A DNA stretch of 64,000 nt, taken from NCBI RefSeq assembly GCF_900089775.1, contig NZ_FLOB01000005.1:186001-250000 (forward strand), given 5' to 3'. Shown here one piece after another: positions 20,702 through 30,091 of this stretch. The notes under the pieces are model-generated. The model searched no databases. It was not told where the DNA came from and saw nothing but the letters and a program-made list of their open reading frames with translations. Each line of letters begins with the position of its first letter. Within the stretch, counting starts at the first letter, position 1. The stretch is from Marinomonas spartinae (lineage in GTDB: Bacteria; Pseudomonadota; Gammaproteobacteria; Pseudomonadales; Marinomonadaceae). A program made the translations under genes and the position numbers.

Positions 20702-21245
20702 GTTTGATGCTCTTAATAATTATCGGTGAGGTTGGTACATTACGGTATGGACCAACCGATTTTGTGGGGACTTTAGCAATATCATCAACGACCTTCATAC
20801 CGGAAATAACGTGACCAAATACGGTGTAACCGGGGCCACCACGGGCGCCGTCGTTCAAAAAGTTATTATTTTTTAAGTTGATAAAAAACTGAGAGGTGGC
20901 ACTGTTTGGATCTTGTGTGCGAGCCATGGCAATGGTTCCACGGCTGTTAGTTAAGCCATTATCGCCTTCATAGTCAATGGGGGCTCGGGTGGCTTTTTGT
21001 TTTAGATCTTTTGTGAATCCACCACCTTGAATCATAAATCCTGGAATAACACGATGAAAAATGGTGCCGTTGTAAAAGTCTTTATCAACATAGTTGAGAA
21101 AGTTTTTGACGGTTTTAGGGGCGGCTTTATTGTTAAGGTCGACCCGAATGGTTCCCTTATTGGTTTGTATGTCGACTTCCGTAGCGTTGGCTTGTATTAA
21201 ACAAAGGCTGGTCAAAATAAGCCCTGTGATGAGAGTCTTGCGCAT
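20691..21245 (-). CDS. Periplasmic peptidyl-prolyl cis-trans isomerase (cyclophilin, PpiA-like)
   Basis: Cyclophilin that assists folding of periplasmic proteins. A signal peptide (residues 1 to about 22, MRKTLITGLILTSLCLIQANA) precedes the cyclophilin domain, with FHRVIPGFMIQGG (catalytic Arg), then QFFINLKNN and GYTVFGHVISGM. A clear AAGGA box precedes the ATG at 21245. Longer in-frame readings upstream would bury the signal peptide. The 184-residue precursor matches PpiA-type proteins. Its 3' end overlaps the mnmC start by 11 bases, so the two form an operon. Confidence 0.92.
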   Translation of the reverse strand: MRKTLITGLILTSLCLIQANATEVDIQTNKGTIRVDLNNKAAPKTVKNFLNYVDKDFYNGTIFHRVIPGFMIQGGGFTKDLKQKATRAPIDYEGDNGLTNSRGTIAMARTQDPNSATSQFFINLKNNNFLNDGARGGPGYTVFGHVISGMKVVDDIAKVPTKSVGPYRNVPTSPIIIKSIKRVN

Positions 21246-21361
21246 TGTGGTTTTCCTTAAATGATGAATAATCCCATAATATGGGGAGCATAACCGTATG
21301 CCAAGTGGTTTGGTCAAACTGTCGGTATGTTTAAAAATGGGTATTTTACAGGAGAAATGGT

Positions 21362-21649
21362 ATGCGAACAGCCATTGTTGAAATTGAATATTGTACCTTA
21401 TGCCGTTGGATGTTGCGGGCAGCATGGCTTTCGCAGGAGCTATTGACCACGTTTGACGATGACATTAAAAGTGTTACTTTGATCCCCACACAAGGCGGTA
21501 TTTTCAAAGTGCGGGTGAATGGGGAAGAGATTTGGTGCCGTAAAAAGGAAGACGGGTTTCCTGAAGCGAAAGTGTTAAAACAGAGAATGCGAGATGTGAT
21601 TGATCCAGAGCGGAACTTAGGGCATTCAGATGTAAAAACCTCAAGTTAA
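21362..21649 (+). CDS. SelT/SelW/SelH (Rdx) family redox protein
   Basis: 95-residue thioredoxin-like protein with an N-terminal redox motif C11-x-x-C14 (EYCTLCRW). This is the cysteine form of the selenoprotein W fold (Rdx family), followed by the typical strand-helix pattern and GGIFKVRVNGEEIWCRKKEDGFPE. The substrate is unknown in bacteria. The ATG follows a GGAG box about nine bases upstream. It is divergent from the cyclophilin gene, with a 116-base shared promoter gap, and converges on yciI across an A/T-armed hairpin. Confidence 0.85.
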   Translation: MRTAIVEIEYCTLCRWMLRAAWLSQELLTTFDDDIKSVTLIPTQGGIFKVRVNGEEIWCRKKEDGFPEAKVLKQRMRDVIDPERNLGHSDVKTSS

Positions 21650-21666
21650 CGGGCAGATAATACGCT

Positions 21667-21724
21667 AACAAAAAACGCACTTATGTCCTTATCTCTTATG
21701 TGGACGCTAAGCGCATTTTTTGTT
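21667..21724. terminator. Imperfect hairpin with A-run and T-run, probably bidirectional
   Basis: AACAAAAAACGC (from 21667) pairs imperfectly with GCGCATTTTTTGTT (to 21724) across a partly paired interior. It lies in the convergent gap between the SelW-like gene and yciI, with a T-run on each strand. Confidence 0.65.
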
Positions 21725-21750
21725 GCTAAGCATGGCAAGTAAAGCTCTAC

Positions 21751-22053
21751 CTAGTTAGGAAAAACCTGCTTAAATGGTTTTACCACGACACGCTGATACA
21801 CGCCAGCGGCAACATAGGGGTCTGCATCGGCCCATTTTTGAGCGTCTTCTAAGCTAGGAAATTCTGCTACCACGACACTTCCTGTAAAACCTGCATCGCC
21901 TGGATTATCAGAATCAATAGCTGGGCTTGGGCCAGCGAGTATTAGACGGCCAGCATTTTGTAGCATTTGCAAACGTTCTAAATGAGCAGGACGCGCTTGC
22001 TGACGTGCAGGTAAACTGTTGTCGACGTCGTCGCTAATAATGGAGTAGAGCAT
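21751..22053 (-). CDS. yciI: YciI family protein
   Basis: 100-residue ferredoxin-like-fold protein of the YciI family, which has a putative His-Asp active site but no firmly assigned reaction. Visible family motifs are [60 protein letters not shown] and a basic C-terminal strand. It starts two bases after yciB ends, in the yciB-yciI order also found in enterobacteria, so they form an operon on the - strand. Confidence 0.9.
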   Translation of the reverse strand: MLYSIISDDVDNSLPARQQARPAHLERLQMLQNAGRLILAGPSPAIDSDNPGDAGFTGSVVVAEFPSLEDAQKWADADPYVAAGVYQRVVVKPFKQVFPN

Positions 22054-22055
22054 GG

Positions 22056-22592
22056 TTATTCCTTATTTTGCATATGAGAAGAAAGGTAGATGCCTTGTAA
22101 GATAATAAAGACCACCGTCATACCGAGTAGGCCAAATAATTTAAAATCGACCCAGATATCCTCACTGAATGAGAAGGCCACATAAATATTCACCGCACCA
22201 GACAGGATGAAAAAGCCGACCCATGCTAGGTTTAAGGTGCGCCAGACTTTGAAAGGAAGGTCAATTTTATCGCCCATAATACGTTGGATGATGTTTTTAT
22301 CACCAATGAATTGACTGCCTAAAAATGCCAAGGCGAATAACCAATTCACAACAGTGGGCTTCCACTTAATAAACTCACTGTTGTTAAACAGTACAGTGGC
22401 GCCGCCAAGTAGAATCACCAGAGCTAAAGAAACCAAGTGCATTTTTTCTACTGTTTTATGGCGGAACCAGTTGTAGCCAACTTGCAGTATGCTCGCTGGA
22501 ATCAATATGGCGGTGGCTAAAATAATGTTCCCAGTCATTTTGTAGACAACAAAGAACACTACGATAGGAAGAAAGTCGAATAGTAATTTCAT
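22056..22592 (-). CDS. yciB: Inner-membrane septation protein A (YciB/IspZ)
   Basis: 178-residue polytopic membrane protein with about five membrane segments. Family motifs are [18 protein letters not shown] at the N-terminus and [16 protein letters not shown] in the middle. In enterobacteria YciB helps keep envelope integrity and cell-envelope elongation balanced; its molecular activity is uncertain. It heads the yciB-yciI unit. The 66-base gap to the divergent rnm gene holds a near-consensus Fur box. Confidence 0.92.
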   Translation of the reverse strand: MKLLFDFLPIVVFFVVYKMTGNIILATAILIPASILQVGYNWFRHKTVEKMHLVSLALVILLGGATVLFNNSEFIKWKPTVVNWLFALAFLGSQFIGDKNIIQRIMGDKIDLPFKVWRTLNLAWVGFFILSGAVNIYVAFSFSEDIWVDFKLFGLLGMTVVFIILQGIYLSSHMQNKE

Positions 22593-22620
22593 ATAAAAAC
22601 CAATTTATGTATGCTGGACT

Positions 22621-22639
22621 TATAATAACCATCATTATC
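22621..22639. promoter_or_regulatory. Candidate Fur box with overlapping -10 element
   Basis: The 19 bases TATAATAACCATCATTATC match 15 of 19 positions of the classic Fur box GATAATGATAATCATTATC (mismatches at positions 1, 7, 9 and 10). The first six bases are a perfect TATAAT. It lies 19 bases before the rnm ATG, between two divergent genes. No good -35 is visible 16-18 bases upstream. Confidence 0.5.
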
Positions 22640-22658
22640 ATTAAAGAACAGTCTATCT

Positions 22659-23507
22659 ATGCCAGAAGCTGCTAGCTATCGTAAAGTTGATCTTCATACA
22701 CACTCTATTTGTTCCGATGGGCGTTTATCGCCAACAGAGCTGGTGGATCTTGCTGTTGAGCAAGGCGTGTCCTTATTTGCCTTGACCGACCATGATACGT
22801 TAGACGGTTTATCAGAAGCACGCCAGCGAGCTGAGCGGCAGCCATTGAGTTTTATTAATGGCGTCGAATTGTCCACTCAGTGGAAAGGCATTCCGTTGCA
22901 TATGGTCGTGCTGAATTTTGAGCCAGATAATCCCGCGTTATTATCGATTGTTCAGTCTAATCAAACGATACGCCTGCAGCGGGCGCGACGCATCGCGGAT
23001 TTATTGGTTAAACAAGGCTTGCCGGATTTGTTTGATGATGCGGTCGCCTTGGCAGGGATCAGCCAACTAGGTCGTCCTCACTTTGCTTCTTTGATGGTTG
23101 AAAAGGGCATCGTCAAAGACGCGAATAAAGCCTTTGATCGATATCTAGGGAATAAACGATTGGGGCAGTTACGTGATGTTTGGCCTGATTTGGAAAGCGT
23201 ATTAACCTGTTTGAAAGATCAAAATATGGCGCTGATTTTAGCGCATCCAAAACGATATCCACTGACCGTGACAAAATTGAAATATTTGCTATCGGATTTT
23301 AAAAAATGGGGAGGAACGGCCATGGAAGTCGCCTCTGGCAACGAAAAACCAGATAGTGTTCGACTATTAGAACGTTTGTCCCAAGAATACGCTCTTGAAG
23401 CATCGATGGGCAGTGACTTTCATGGGCCGTTTGGTCCTTGGACACAAGTGGGAAAGTTTACTCAGGTGAATGAGGCAGGGTTAGATTTAGTTCATAAGCA
23501 TTGGTGA
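22659..23507 (+). CDS. rnm: PHP-domain phosphoesterase / 5'-3' exoribonuclease Rnm (YciV/TrpH)
   Basis: PHP-family metal-dependent phosphoesterase, 282 residues. Metal-binding motifs are HTHSICSDG (about residues 11-19), LTDHDT (about 42-47), a later His in LAHPKRYP and the final GSDFHGP (about 249-255). The E. coli homologue (RNase AM) trims 5' ends of rRNAs and degrades short RNAs or nucleoside 3',5'-bisphosphates. The downstream order rnm-yciO-rluB is the same as in E. coli, which supports the assignment. Confidence 0.9.
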   Translation: MPEAASYRKVDLHTHSICSDGRLSPTELVDLAVEQGVSLFALTDHDTLDGLSEARQRAERQPLSFINGVELSTQWKGIPLHMVVLNFEPDNPALLSIVQSNQTIRLQRARRIADLLVKQGLPDLFDDAVALAGISQLGRPHFASLMVEKGIVKDANKAFDRYLGNKRLGQLRDVWPDLESVLTCLKDQNMALILAHPKRYPLTVTKLKYLLSDFKKWGGTAMEVASGNEKPDSVRLLERLSQEYALEASMGSDFHGPFGPWTQVGKFTQVNEAGLDLVHKHW

Positions 23508-23675
23508 TGAATCTATAAGAGCAGATCTATTGGGTTTTCGACGCGTTATAGTCTAGTATGTAATTGATGTGAGAGTCTTTTTATTGATCTTTCAAGGTCG
23601 ATGTTTAAGTACTAGAGTATAGCAATGATTGATCGCTCTAAAATGTTAATGATGAACTAAACGGTGGAACAAGCT

Positions 23676-24296
23676 GTGAGTCAATTCTTTCAAATACATC
23701 CAGAAAATCCTCAAGCACGCTTGGTCAAGCAGGCTGTTCAGGTGATCCGTAGTGGTGGTGTTATTGCTTACCCAACAGATTGTGGTTATTCGCTTGGATG
23801 CCAGTTAGGGGATAAATCGGCATTGGATCGTATTCGAGCCATCCGCCGTTTGGATGATAAACATAATTTTACCTTAGTGTGCAGTGATTTATCAGAGATC
23901 TCCACCTACGCTCGTTTTGATAATCACTTGTACCGTTTATTAAAAAACAATACTCCAGGTCCTTATACGTTTATTTTTCCTGCCACTTCTGAGGTGCCAA
24001 GACGGTTGCTTCATCCTAAACGGAAAACCATTGGTATTCGTGTGCCTGACAGCCGAATAGTGTCTGCCCTGCTGGCTGAGCTGGGTGAGCCGATTATGAG
24101 TGTGTCGTTGATTTTACCGGGTGAAACTGAGCCACTGACTGATCCCTACGACATCCGAGATAGCTTAGAGCATGCGTTGGATTTGGTGATTGATGGTGGC
24201 TTTTGTGGTTTATTGCCAACAACCGTGGTGATGATGGACACGGAGCAGATTGAAGTGGTGCGTGTTGGCGCGGGAGATCCGTCCGTTTTTAAGTAA
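23676..24296 (+). CDS. yciO: YciO family protein (Sua5/YrdC-like)
   Basis: 206-residue YrdC-fold protein, the YciO branch related to threonylcarbamoyl-AMP synthases. Motifs include VIAYPTDCGYSLGC, DDKHNFTLVCSDLSEIS, NNTPGPYTFIFPA and KRKTIGIRVPDS. I place the start at GTG 23676 because a GGTGGA box ends seven bases upstream and the protein then begins SQFFQIHPENPQ, as in E. coli. A GTG at 23664 lies inside that box. It sits between rnm and rluB as in enterobacteria. Whether it makes threonylcarbamoyl-AMP in the cell is not settled for this family. Confidence 0.9.
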   Translation: MSQFFQIHPENPQARLVKQAVQVIRSGGVIAYPTDCGYSLGCQLGDKSALDRIRAIRRLDDKHNFTLVCSDLSEISTYARFDNHLYRLLKNNTPGPYTFIFPATSEVPRRLLHPKRKTIGIRVPDSRIVSALLAELGEPIMSVSLILPGETEPLTDPYDIRDSLEHALDLVIDGGFCGLLPTTVVMMDTEQIEVVRVGAGDPSVFK

Positions 24297-24371
24297 ATTG
24301 TGTGGTAGGACGCTGTCATGCGATGCCATGTACGATTATAATGCTGTTCATATTTATGTTATATCGTTTTA

Positions 24372-24377
24372 TATAAT
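24372..24377 (+). promoter_or_regulatory. rluB: Candidate -10 element upstream of rluB
   Basis: Perfect TATAAT in an AT-rich stretch 36 bases before the rluB ATG. No good -35 is seen at 16-18 bases; a weak TTCATA lies 19 bases upstream. The -10 is convincing only by sequence. Confidence 0.35.
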
Positions 24378-24413
24378 GGGTTGCTGAGAAGCATTCCCTC
24401 TAAGAGGTTCGTA

Positions 24414-25307
24414 ATGGACGAGAAATTACAAAAAGTATTAGCGAGAGCGGGCCAGGGTTCGCGTCGTGAAATGGAAAACCGTATTCGTGAAGGACGTGTT
24501 CTGGTTAATGACACGGTGGCAACATTGGGTGACCGTGTCAGTTTGACTGATGTCATTGTATTGGATGGCTATCCAATTAAAGTGACAGAAGCGGGTGAAG
24601 GACGTCGAGTCATCATCTATAACAAGCCAGAAGGTGAAGTCTGTACACGTAAAGATCCGGAAGGCCGACCAACGGTATTTGATAAGCTTCCTAAATTACG
24701 TGGCGAACGCTGGATTGCAGTAGGTCGCTTGGACATCAACACATCTGGTCTTCTTTTGTTTACCACCGATGGTGAATTAGCTAACCGCCTAATGCATCCC
24801 TCGACTGAAATTGATCGAGAGTATTTAGTTCGAGTCATGGGCGATGTCTCTGAAGAAAATATTGCTGCATTGAAAAAAGGGGTGACGTTAGACGACGGCC
24901 ACGCTAAGTTTACCGATATTGTCGATGGAGGTGGTGAAGGTATTAACCACTGGTTTTATGTGTGCTTAATGGAAGGTCGTAACCGTGAAGTACGTCGCTT
25001 GTGGGAGTCTCAAGGCGTCAAAGTGAATCGCTTGAAACGGGTTCGTTTTGGGCCAGTTTTCTTACCGTCGAAAGCTAAGGTGGGGCGCTGGGTGGAAATG
25101 GATGACTCAGAGGTGGATGCCTTGTGTGCCATGGTTGATATTGAAGTGACGAGTAAACCAAAAACACAGCAGCAAAAACAAGAAGTCAAACGCCAGCAAA
25201 ATAAAACGACAGCAGGTGGTGCACGTCGTCCGAAAGGATTTGATTGGCAAAGCAGTGATAAGCCAGAATTCAAACCCAAAAAACCGGGTAAGCGATCGTT
25301 TCGTTAA
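24414..25307 (+). CDS. rluB: 23S rRNA pseudouridine(2605) synthase RluB
   Basis: Converts U2605-equivalent uridine in 23S rRNA to pseudouridine. An S4 RNA-binding domain (residues about 3-60, [27 protein letters not shown]) precedes the catalytic domain, with the nucleophilic Asp in [14 protein letters not shown] (about 104-117) and NREVRRLW near residue 188. A basic, low-complexity C-terminal tail (about 245-297, rich in Lys/Gln) is typical of RluB. The ATG at 24414 follows a GAGG box; an upstream TTG at 24381 is not family-like. Confidence 0.94.
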   Translation: MDEKLQKVLARAGQGSRREMENRIREGRVLVNDTVATLGDRVSLTDVIVLDGYPIKVTEAGEGRRVIIYNKPEGEVCTRKDPEGRPTVFDKLPKLRGERWIAVGRLDINTSGLLLFTTDGELANRLMHPSTEIDREYLVRVMGDVSEENIAALKKGVTLDDGHAKFTDIVDGGGEGINHWFYVCLMEGRNREVRRLWESQGVKVNRLKRVRFGPVFLPSKAKVGRWVEMDDSEVDALCAMVDIEVTSKPKTQQQKQEVKRQQNKTTAGGARRPKGFDWQSSDKPEFKPKKPGKRSFR

Positions 25308-25378
25308 TAGATATTTGGATGGCTTTTTAATGACGAACTTGGTTTTGGCGTAAATAAGTGAGTTGGGAGTAGTAGAGC

Positions 25379-25837
25379 ATGTTTCGTTGGATGGCAGTAA
25401 TCGTCGTTGCTTTGGTCATAGGTTTTTTTGTATACGTGAAGTTAAATAACCAAATGCCCGATGATTTGGGTATGACGGCTGGACTGTTTAAATCGTGCCC
25501 AACTTCTCCAAATTGTGTCTCCAGTCAGGCTGAAAAAACAGATAAAGTCCACTACACTGATCCCATACCGTACACAGGGAATCGCAAAGATGTTCAATTA
25601 GCTATTGAGTCGTACTTTTTGAAAAAAGGTAATGCCGACATTGTTACGAGTCGTCTTGGGTATGTGCACCTTGAGGTAAAAAGTGCTTTGATTGGCTATA
25701 TTGATGATGTTGAGTTTTACTTACCTGAGTCTAAAAAAGTAATTGAAGTGCGTTCCGCTTCTCGGGTTGGCTATTCCGATATGGGGGTCAATCGTAAACG
25801 CATTCAGCAACTCAGGGCATTTCTTGCTAAACAATAA
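25379..25837 (+). CDS. DUF1499 family membrane-anchored protein
   Basis: 152-residue protein with an N-terminal membrane segment (about residues 4-21) and a DUF1499 domain. The domain is marked by CPTSPNCVSSQ (about 41-51), the central DVQLAIESYF and the closing EFYLPESKKVIEVRSASRVGYSDMGVNRKRI. In other bacteria this domain occurs near envelope genes; no activity is established. It sits 45 bases upstream of the two-component genes and may share their message. Confidence 0.85.
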   Translation: MFRWMAVIVVALVIGFFVYVKLNNQMPDDLGMTAGLFKSCPTSPNCVSSQAEKTDKVHYTDPIPYTGNRKDVQLAIESYFLKKGNADIVTSRLGYVHLEVKSALIGYIDDVEFYLPESKKVIEVRSASRVGYSDMGVNRKRIQQLRAFLAKQ

Positions 25838-25881
25838 TATCAGTAACAACAAAGAATCAAGTATAAGGATGGGGACGGCAA

Positions 25882-26604
25882 ATGAGTGTGGATGATAATC
25901 AAACAATTTTAATTGTAGAAGATGACGAAAGATTGGCCTCTTTAACCAAAGAGTATTTGGAAAAGAACGGTTTTTCTGTTGATATTGAAGCAGATGGACG
26001 TGCAGCAATTTCACGTATTGTTGATGAGCAGCCCTCGTTGGTGGTATTGGACTTGATGCTGCCAGGGGCTGATGGTTTTACAGTATGTCGCAGTGTACGT
26101 AATGACTATAAAGGGCCTATTTTAATGTTGACGGCTCGCAGTGACGATGTCGATCAAATTTTAGGACTGGAAATCGGCGCAGATGATTATGTGTCTAAGC
26201 CTGCTAAACCTCGTGTTTTATTGGCGCGAATTCAATCTCTGTTACGTCGCAGTACACAAGATGTGGACTTGGCGTCAGAAGGGTCTGATAAAAAAGAACA
26301 GACGCTAACCTTTGGACCGCTTGTGGTGGACAATTCTCGCCGTGAAGCGTGGTTATCGGGTGAAGAAGTTGAATTGACCAGTGCAGAATTTGATTTGTTG
26401 TGGTTGTTAGCAAGCAGTGCTGGGCGGATTTTAAGTCGAGAAGAGATCTTCGGAGAGTTGCGAGGTATAGAATACGATGGACAAGACCGCTCTGTGGATG
26501 TACGTATTTCTCGTATTCGCTCTAAAATTGGTGATGACCCCATCCATCCTCGTAGAATCAAAACGATTCGCAGTAAAGGCTATCTTTTTGTAAAAGAGGT
26601 CTAA
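25882..26604 (+). CDS. OmpR-family response regulator, RstA-like
   Basis: DNA-binding response regulator, 240 residues. The receiver domain (about residues 8-122) has acidic residues at 14-15, phospho-acceptor Asp57 in VVLDLMLPG and Lys in SKPAKP. The winged-helix output domain (about 140-238) includes LTSAEFDLLWLLASSAGRILSREEI and ends with the IKTIRSKGYLF motif of OmpR/PhoB proteins. It pairs with the kinase seven bases downstream. Similarity to RstA is judged from overall sequence, particularly the kinase partner. Target genes are unknown. Confidence 0.87.
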   Translation: MSVDDNQTILIVEDDERLASLTKEYLEKNGFSVDIEADGRAAISRIVDEQPSLVVLDLMLPGADGFTVCRSVRNDYKGPILMLTARSDDVDQILGLEIGADDYVSKPAKPRVLLARIQSLLRRSTQDVDLASEGSDKKEQTLTFGPLVVDNSRREAWLSGEEVELTSAEFDLLWLLASSAGRILSREEIFGELRGIEYDGQDRSVDVRISRIRSKIGDDPIHPRRIKTIRSKGYLFVKEV

Positions 26605-26611
26605 GCGTTTC

Positions 26612-28132
26612 ATGCGCGAGGAGATTAAGCGCTTATATCAGCACCTGTTCATTGGGTGTTTGATTATATTAGTCTGCTGCTATGTGGCAGTAGACTTTAC
26701 TAAGTCTCGCTTTGACAATGCTCGTATAGAGCAACTATTGTGTCTCGATGCTGAGTTAAGTATGGCGTTGTTGGCCACTGGTGTGAAGACATCCCTCCCT
26801 GAATCTAAATTTGATTGGCAGAAACCGAAGAAAGTTTTATCTGCATCGGAGGTGGTGTCACTTATCCCTCAGAGGCATTGGGTGCATTTGCCGAATGGGG
26901 ATTATAAAGTCTCTTTTGGTGCTAAGGATTCCCCCGAGATAACAGGCATTGCTACTGGTAAGAAAGGCAGTGTGTATCAATTTGAGAGCCTTTTAAAAGA
27001 CCTTTTGTCTTCTTCTCTTCCTCATAAAGAGAAAATTGCACTGATCAAAAGCATGTCTTGTATTTCTATTACTTCTTACCCCAGTTCTAAATACGTTGAT
27101 TTGTCCGGTATTACTGGTATTTCGCTGGTCCATGGTATTCATAATGAATATGGCTTTTTATGGCGCGGCTCTAATTCTAATCACCTTCACTATCTTTCAT
27201 TATTGCCTGAGAAGATGGTGTCTTTATCTGTGGCGATAGTGGCGATAGTGGCGGTTGGTATTGCTGTCATGATAGGACTTATTTGGCGTGAGCTTGTGTT
27301 ACTTGATTTAAAACGTAAGACCTTTGAAAACATCACCCGTCAGATTGCACGTGGTCAAATTGGTTTGCCAAAAGGGATTCCGGATAGCAGTGGCACCTTA
27401 AAAGAGTTAGCCTATTCTTTTGACTCAATGTCATCTCACATTCAACGGCTGTTAAAGGTTCAGAGAGAAATGATTAATGCTATCTCCCATGAACTCAGGA
27501 CGCCGATCGCGCGTCTGCGTTTTGGTCTTGAGGTCGTAAAAGATGAAGTGGATGGTTCGGCCGTTAATACCATTACGGCATTAGAAGAGGATGTTGAGGA
27601 ACTGAATACTTTAGTGGATGAAGTATTAACCTATGGGAAATTAGAGGAAGGTTCTTTGGCACTTAACTTTTCTTCAACCGGTATTCGAGAGTTGGTTGAA
27701 GGTATTATTCGTCATAATGACCCTTTGTTACAGCATTTGACGGTTAAGGTTAGTATTGACAGTGATGATGAAGTTATTGCGGATGCCCATCATTTACACA
27801 GAGCGCTACAGAACTTAATCCTTAATGCAGCGAAATACGCAACAAGCCAAATCTGTATTGTTTTCTCTTCTGATAATGACCGCTGGCAAATAGACATAGA
27901 AGATGATGGTCCCGGCATTCCATTAGAAGACAGAGATAAGGTTTTTATTCCATTTCAGCGCTTAGATAATAGCCGCACGCGTGCATCTGGAGGGTATGGA
28001 TTGGGCTTGGCTATTGTGCAGCGTATTGCTTTTTGGCACGGCGGTGCGGTGTTGGTAGACGAAAGTCAGTGTGGTGGAGCAAAATTCAGTTTGATTTGGT
28101 CGAAAAGTCAGCATCAGAAATCCCTTTCATAA
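26612..28132 (+). CDS. Sensor histidine kinase, RstB-like
   Basis: 506-residue inner-membrane sensor kinase. One membrane segment lies near residues 12-28, then a periplasmic sensing region (about 30-200), a second segment (about 203-225) and a HAMP linker. The dimerisation domain has phospho-accepting His293 in ISHELRTPIARLRFGLE, and the ATPase domain shows the N box (NLILNAAKYA), G1 (DDGPGIP) and G2 (GGYGLGLAIV). The ISHELRTPxARLRFxLE pattern is characteristic of the RstB group. It is cotranscribed with the upstream regulator. The periplasmic part has no recognisable ligand-binding motif. Confidence 0.87.
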   Translation: MREEIKRLYQHLFIGCLIILVCCYVAVDFTKSRFDNARIEQLLCLDAELSMALLATGVKTSLPESKFDWQKPKKVLSASEVVSLIPQRHWVHLPNGDYKVSFGAKDSPEITGIATGKKGSVYQFESLLKDLLSSSLPHKEKIALIKSMSCISITSYPSSKYVDLSGITGISLVHGIHNEYGFLWRGSNSNHLHYLSLLPEKMVSLSVAIVAIVAVGIAVMIGLIWRELVLLDLKRKTFENITRQIARGQIGLPKGIPDSSGTLKELAYSFDSMSSHIQRLLKVQREMINAISHELRTPIARLRFGLEVVKDEVDGSAVNTITALEEDVEELNTLVDEVLTYGKLEEGSLALNFSSTGIRELVEGIIRHNDPLLQHLTVKVSIDSDDEVIADAHHLHRALQNLILNAAKYATSQICIVFSSDNDRWQIDIEDDGPGIPLEDRDKVFIPFQRLDNSRTRASGGYGLGLAIVQRIAFWHGGAVLVDESQCGGAKFSLIWSKSQHQKSLS

Positions 28133-28172
28133 TACTGTAATCCTTGTTATCCCTAGGTTTGCATTGGGTATG

Positions 28173-29099
28173 CTAAAGCTCGGGTGAGAGAATGCCTTTT
28201 AGGTTTTTGAAGCAGGTTTTGCTGGCCGTTGTAATTAAATCTTCCATATAGGCATTCTGACGTTGGTCTCTTCTAATGGCCAAATACAACTTACACCAGA
28301 CACCTTCTTCACCAAGTGATTTAGTGATGACATATTGGCGATTAGTGTATTCTGTTAGTGCCCAGTTTGGTAAACAGCAAACGCCTCTGCCACTAGCAAC
28401 CAATTGCATCATCATTAATGTTAATTCACTGTGGCGAATTTTTGCTGGGGAAATGCCAGCTGGATTTAAAAAGTGCTTAAAAATATCCAAACGATCAGAC
28501 TCAACGGGATAGGTGATTAAAGTTTCTTTGATAAAGTCTTCCGGTGTTAGAAACTCTTTTTTCGCTAAAGGATGATGGCGTGATAAGGCAACTTGGGACT
28601 CGTATTGAAAGAGAGGGATGTAATCTATATTTGGCAGCTCTTGTGGGTCTGATGTGACAACAAGGTCAAGATCACCGCGAGCCAGTGCTGGTAAAGGCAT
28701 AAAACTGAAGGCAGTGGATAAATCGAGCTCCACATCTGGCCAATGCTCACGAAAGTGATCAATGGTGGGCATGAGCCATTCATAGCAGCTGTGGCATTCG
28801 ATAGCGATATGTAAACGGCCACTTTCTCCTTCAGCAAAACGTTGTATATCTCGTTGAGCAGAGCGAAAAGCCAATAAAACATCATCCGCAAGTTGCAATA
28901 AACGCAGCCCTGCGCTAGTGAAGCGGACTGGTTTGGTTTTGCGAATAAAAAGCGCGCAGCCCAGTTTTTCTTCTAGGTCTTTTAGTTGATGAGAGAGAGC
29001 GGATTGGGTCAAATGGACGCGCTCTGCTGCTTCGACTAAACTGCCCGTTTCTCGTAGCGCGGTCAGTGTTTTTAAGTGCCTAACTTCGATAATGCTCAT
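28173..29099 (-). CDS. metR: LysR-family regulator of methionine genes, MetR
   Basis: 308-residue LysR-type regulator. The N-terminal winged helix-turn-helix is at about residues 4-62 (LKTLTALRETGSLVEAAERVHLTQSALSHQL), followed by an effector-binding domain. The MetR signature IECHSCYEWLMPTIDHFREHWPDVELDL is at about 98-125, along with ITYPVESDRLDIFKHFL. In enterobacteria MetR binds homocysteine and controls metE/metH and related genes. No met gene is adjacent here, and the gene follows a convergent gap behind the RstB-like kinase. Confidence 0.9.
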   Translation of the reverse strand: MSIIEVRHLKTLTALRETGSLVEAAERVHLTQSALSHQLKDLEEKLGCALFIRKTKPVRFTSAGLRLLQLADDVLLAFRSAQRDIQRFAEGESGRLHIAIECHSCYEWLMPTIDHFREHWPDVELDLSTAFSFMPLPALARGDLDLVVTSDPQELPNIDYIPLFQYESQVALSRHHPLAKKEFLTPEDFIKETLITYPVESDRLDIFKHFLNPAGISPAKIRHSELTLMMMQLVASGRGVCCLPNWALTEYTNRQYVITKSLGEEGVWCKLYLAIRRDQRQNAYMEDLITTASKTCFKNLKGILSPEL

Positions 29100-29141
29100 A
29101 ATAATTCACTGTAAGTGAGAGTTATTCAGTATTTATAATAG

Positions 29142-29174
29142 AAAAAACCCGTGAAAAAGCCTTATCACGGGTTT
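29142..29174 (-). terminator. Intrinsic terminator of argF
   Basis: 10-bp stem AAACCCGTGA/TCACGGGTTT (29145-29154 with 29165-29174) followed on the - strand by a T-run. It lies 12 bases past the argF stop and ends the argF message before metR. Confidence 0.88.
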
Positions 29175-29185
29175 AATTTATTGTC

Positions 29186-30091
29186 TTATTGGCACAACAA
29201 AAATTCAAGTAGTGCCTTTTGTGCGTGTAGGCGATTTTCAGCTTCGTCCCAGACCACAGAATCGGGGTCATCCATTATATCTGCGCTGACTTCTTCTCCA
29301 CGATGGGCCGGTAAGCAGTGCATAAACAAAGCATCGTTATGAGCTTGTGCCATTAAGGTTTTATTTACTTGGAAACCTTCAAAGTCCTTCAAACGCTTCT
29401 CCTGTTCATCTTCTTGGCCCATTGACGCAAAGACATCAGTCACAATTAAGTCGGCATCTTTTGCTGCATCTATGGCGCTGTGAACGACGGTGACCCGCTC
29501 TTTATTTTCTTCAACTAGTGTAGGGTTCGGCTCATAACCTTTAGGGCAAGCAATAACTAAAGTAAAGTTTAATAATGCTGCAGCATTAATGTATGAGTTG
29601 CACATGTTGTTGCCATCGCCAACCCAAACCACTTTTTTCCCTTCGATAGAGCCACGGTGTTCTTGATAAGTTTGCATGTCAGCCAGTAGTTGACAGGGAT
29701 GATAATCATCGGTCAGTGCGTTGATGACGGGAACCGAAGAATATTGTGCAAAAGTTTCTACGATGCTGTGTTCAAACGTGCGAATCATGACGGCGTCGAC
29801 CATGCTAGAAATGACACGAGCGCTGTCTTCGATGGGTTCACCACGGCCCAGTTGGGTGTCTCGTGAGGATAAAAAGAGCGCGTGTCCGCCAAATTGCGCC
29901 ATGCCAGATTCAAAGGATACTCTGGTTCGGGTAGAAGATTTTTCAAAAATCATGGCTAACACACGACTTTTTAGCGGTTCGTATAGTGTGCCTTCGAGAT
30001 GAATTTTCTTAAGCTCTGTGGCTCGAGATAGCAACTGTTTTAACTCCTCAGAAGATAAATCTTTGAGAGTAAGAAAATGTCTTGGCGACAC
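29186..30091 (-). CDS. argF: Ornithine carbamoyltransferase
   Basis: Makes citrulline from ornithine and carbamoyl phosphate in arginine synthesis. The carbamoyl-phosphate motif STRTR is at residues 53-57 and the second phosphate/ornithine motif HPCQ at 131-134. [16 protein letters not shown] is at 212-227, and the active-site cysteine motif [10 protein letters not shown] lies at 258-267. The length of 301 residues is typical of the anabolic enzyme. It is transcribed alone with its own strong terminator and is divergent from grxD across a 222-base gap; I saw no convincing ArgR box there. Confidence 0.95.
   Translation of the reverse strand: MSPRHFLTLKDLSSEELKQLLSRATELKKIHLEGTLYEPLKSRVLAMIFEKSSTRTRVSFESGMAQFGGHALFLSSRDTQLGRGEPIEDSARVISSMVDAVMIRTFEHSIVETFAQYSSVPVINALTDDYHPCQLLADMQTYQEHRGSIEGKKVVWVGDGNNMCNSYINAAALLNFTLVIACPKGYEPNPTLVEENKERVTVVHSAIDAAKDADLIVTDVFASMGQEDEQEKRLKDFEGFQVNKTLMAQAHNDALFMHCLPAHRGEEVSADIMDDPDSVVWDEAENRLHAQKALLEFLLCQ

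Noticed and set aside
22659..25307. Whether rnm-yciO-rluB is part of a trp operon as in E. coli
   Set aside because: No trp genes are visible on either side within the window, so no claim about tryptophan linkage is made.
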